From Atlantibacter subterraneus (GTDB taxonomy: Bacteria > Pseudomonadota > Gammaproteobacteria > Enterobacterales > Enterobacteriaceae): 64,000 nt of DNA. The notes under the pieces are model-generated. The model saw only the letters and a list, made by a program, of their open reading frames with translations. It was not told the origin of the DNA and searched no databases. The stretch is taken from contig NZ_VLPS01000012.1 of the NCBI RefSeq assembly GCF_007570865.1, forward strand, positions 1 through 64,000. The letters run 5' to 3'. Of this stretch, positions 62,875 through 64,000 are shown piece after piece; the first letter of the stretch is position 1, and the number at the start of each line of letters is the position of its first letter. A program made the position numbers and the translations under genes.

Positions 62875-62886
62875 GAAAGTCCTTCA
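62874..62886. promoter_or_regulatory. MetR-type binding site
   Basis: TGAAAGTCCTTCA fits the MetR consensus TGAA-N5-TTCA. It overlaps the metR start codon, about 115 bp from metE. Confidence 0.6.
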
Positions 62887-62945
62887 CTTTGCCATGAGGA
62901 ATTTGCGCTTGAGGAATATACAGTAACCGCGAATTATAGCGGTGT

Positions 62946-62969
62946 AAACATCTGGACGTCTAAATGTGC
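62946..62969. promoter_or_regulatory. MetJ (met box) operator
   Basis: GGACGTCT (62954-62961) is a 7/8 match to the met box AGACGTCT. It is flanked by a 6/8 match (AAACATCT) and a weaker box (AAATGTGC), giving the tandem 8-bp arrangement bound by MetJ-SAM. Confidence 0.65.
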
Positions 62970-63002
62970 CGGATTAAAAATTAAATTTAAAGAGGCAAAA
63001 TC

Positions 63003-64000
63003 ATGACAATCTACAATCACACCCTCGGTTTCCCTCGCGTTGGCCTGCGTCGCGAATTGAAAAAAGCGCAAGAAAGTTACTGGGCGGGTAACAGCACCCG
63101 TGAAGAATTACTGGCGGTGGGCCGCGAGCTGCGCGCCCGTCACTGGGAGCAGCAAAAAGCGGCAGGAGTGGATCTGCTGCCGGTGGGCGACTTCGCCTGG
63201 TACGATCACGTTCTCACCACCAGCCTGCTGCTGGGTAACGTGCCGGCACGCCACCAGAATAAAGACGGCTCCGTGGATATCGACACCCTGTTCCGCATTG
63301 GGCGTGGCCGCGCGCCTGCCGGTGAACCGGCTGCGGCAGCGGAAATGACCAAGTGGTTTAACACTAACTATCACTACATGGTGCCGGAGTTTGTTAAAGG
63401 CCAGCAGTTCAAACTGACCTGGACTCAACTGCTGGATGAAGTGGACGAAGCGCTGGCGCTGGGCCATCACATTAAGCCGGTACTGCTGGGGCCGATTACT
63501 TACCTGTGGTTGGGCAAAGTGAAGGGCGAGCAGTTTGATCGCCTGTCACTGCTTAATGACATCCTGCCGGTTTATCAGCAGGTGCTGGCAGAGCTGGCGA
63601 AGCGCGGCATCGAGTGGGTGCAGATTGACGAACCGGCGCTGGTGCTGGAACTCCCGCAGGCGTGGCTGGACGCCTACAAACCGGCTTACGACGCGCTCCA
63701 GGGCAACAGCAAACTGCTGCTGACCACCTACTTTGAAGGCGTCACGCCGAATCTGGATACCATCACCGCACTGCCGGTGCAGGGCCTGCATGTCGACCTG
63801 GTACACGGCAAAGACGACGTAGCAGAGCTGCATCAGCGTTTGCCGTCCGAGTGGCTGCTGTCTGCGGGGGTGATCAATGGTCGTAACGTCTGGCGCGCCG
63901 ATCTGACGGAAAAATATGGGCAAATTAAGGATATCGTCGGCAAACGCGCCGTGTGGGTGGCATCCTCCTGCTCCCTGCTGCACAGCCCGATCGATCTCAG
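63003..64000 (+). CDS. metE: Cobalamin-independent methionine synthase (5' part)
   Basis: 332 codons of the N-terminal domain, continuing past the window end. It begins [21 protein letters not shown] after the ribosome site AAAGAGGC. MetE transfers the methyl of methyltetrahydrofolate-polyglutamate to homocysteine; the Zn-binding catalytic residues lie in the missing C-terminal half. [17 protein letters not shown] and QIDEPALV motifs are present. It is controlled by MetR and MetJ from the shared spacer. Confidence 0.96.
   Translation, partial: MTIYNHTLGFPRVGLRRELKKAQESYWAGNSTREELLAVGRELRARHWEQQKAAGVDLLPVGDFAWYDHVLTTSLLLGNVPARHQNKDGSVDIDTLFRIGRGRAPAGEPAAAAEMTKWFNTNYHYMVPEFVKGQQFKLTWTQLLDEVDEALALGHHIKPVLLGPITYLWLGKVKGEQFDRLSLLNDILPVYQQVLAELAKRGIEWVQIDEPALVLELPQAWLDAYKPAYDALQGNSKLLLTTYFEGVTPNLDTITALPVQGLHVDLVHGKDDVAELHQRLPSEWLLSAGVINGRNVWRADLTEKYGQIKDIVGKRAVWVASSCSLLHSPIDL

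Overview
This window is a backbone segment of an enterobacterial chromosome, from the tRNA tail of an rrn operon to the start of metE. Gene order and protein sequences follow the Escherichia/Salmonella/Enterobacter pattern aspT-trpT-hdfR-maoP-yifB-ilvLGMEDAYC-ppiC-rep-gppA-rhlB-trxA-rho-wec(ECA)-yifK-argX-hisR-leuT-proM-glmZ-hemYXDC-cyaA-cyaY-lptM-dapF-yigA-xerC-yigB-uvrD-corA-...-rarD-yigI-pldA-recQ-rhtC-rhtB-pldB-yigL-bioP-metR-metE. Protein lengths match E. coli almost gene for gene, but many residues differ, and three things are unlike E. coli K-12: ilvG is intact, ppiC has a tandem second copy, and no aslA/aslB lies between proM and glmZ. I place it in Enterobacteriaceae near Enterobacter/Kosakonia/Klebsiella; the species cannot be fixed from this window.

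Layout. 1-280: two tRNAs and a terminator. 328-3153: hdfR, maoP, yifB. 3154-12602: branched-chain amino acid biosynthesis with its attenuator leader, plus the divergent ilvY/ilvC pair. 12604-13214: two parvulin isomerases. 13336-20252: replication/RNA functions (rep, gppA, rhlB, trxA, rho). 20457-33250: the 12-gene enterobacterial common antigen cluster, tightly overlapping. 33481-35426: yifK and four tRNAs. 35512-35922: the sRNA GlmZ with sigma54 and GlrR control elements. 35988-40068: hemCDXY on the minus strand, divergent from cyaA. 43391-48999: lptM-dapF-yigA-xerC-yigB and SOS-controlled uvrD. 49086-50305: corA with a leader peptide. 54308-64000: rarD-side backbone up to the truncated metE.

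The accessory region is 50306-53366, between corA and rarD. It holds an AT-rich two-gene minus-strand operon (a DUF3289-like protein overlapping a DUF943-like membrane protein). Next comes a broken 3' piece of rarD fused directly to a 3' piece of corA, and then yigG-yigF and intact rarD. The corA piece differs from intact corA at 11 of 261 bases, all synonymous, so it derives from a functional corA of a related lineage. The arrangement gives two interleaved direct repeats (corA/corA' and rarD/rarD'). It looks like two alternative cargos of the corA-rarD interval merged in one chromosome, perhaps by integration of a circular intermediate. The DUF3289/DUF943 pair is a candidate toxin-immunity-like module and is the best lead for something undescribed here.
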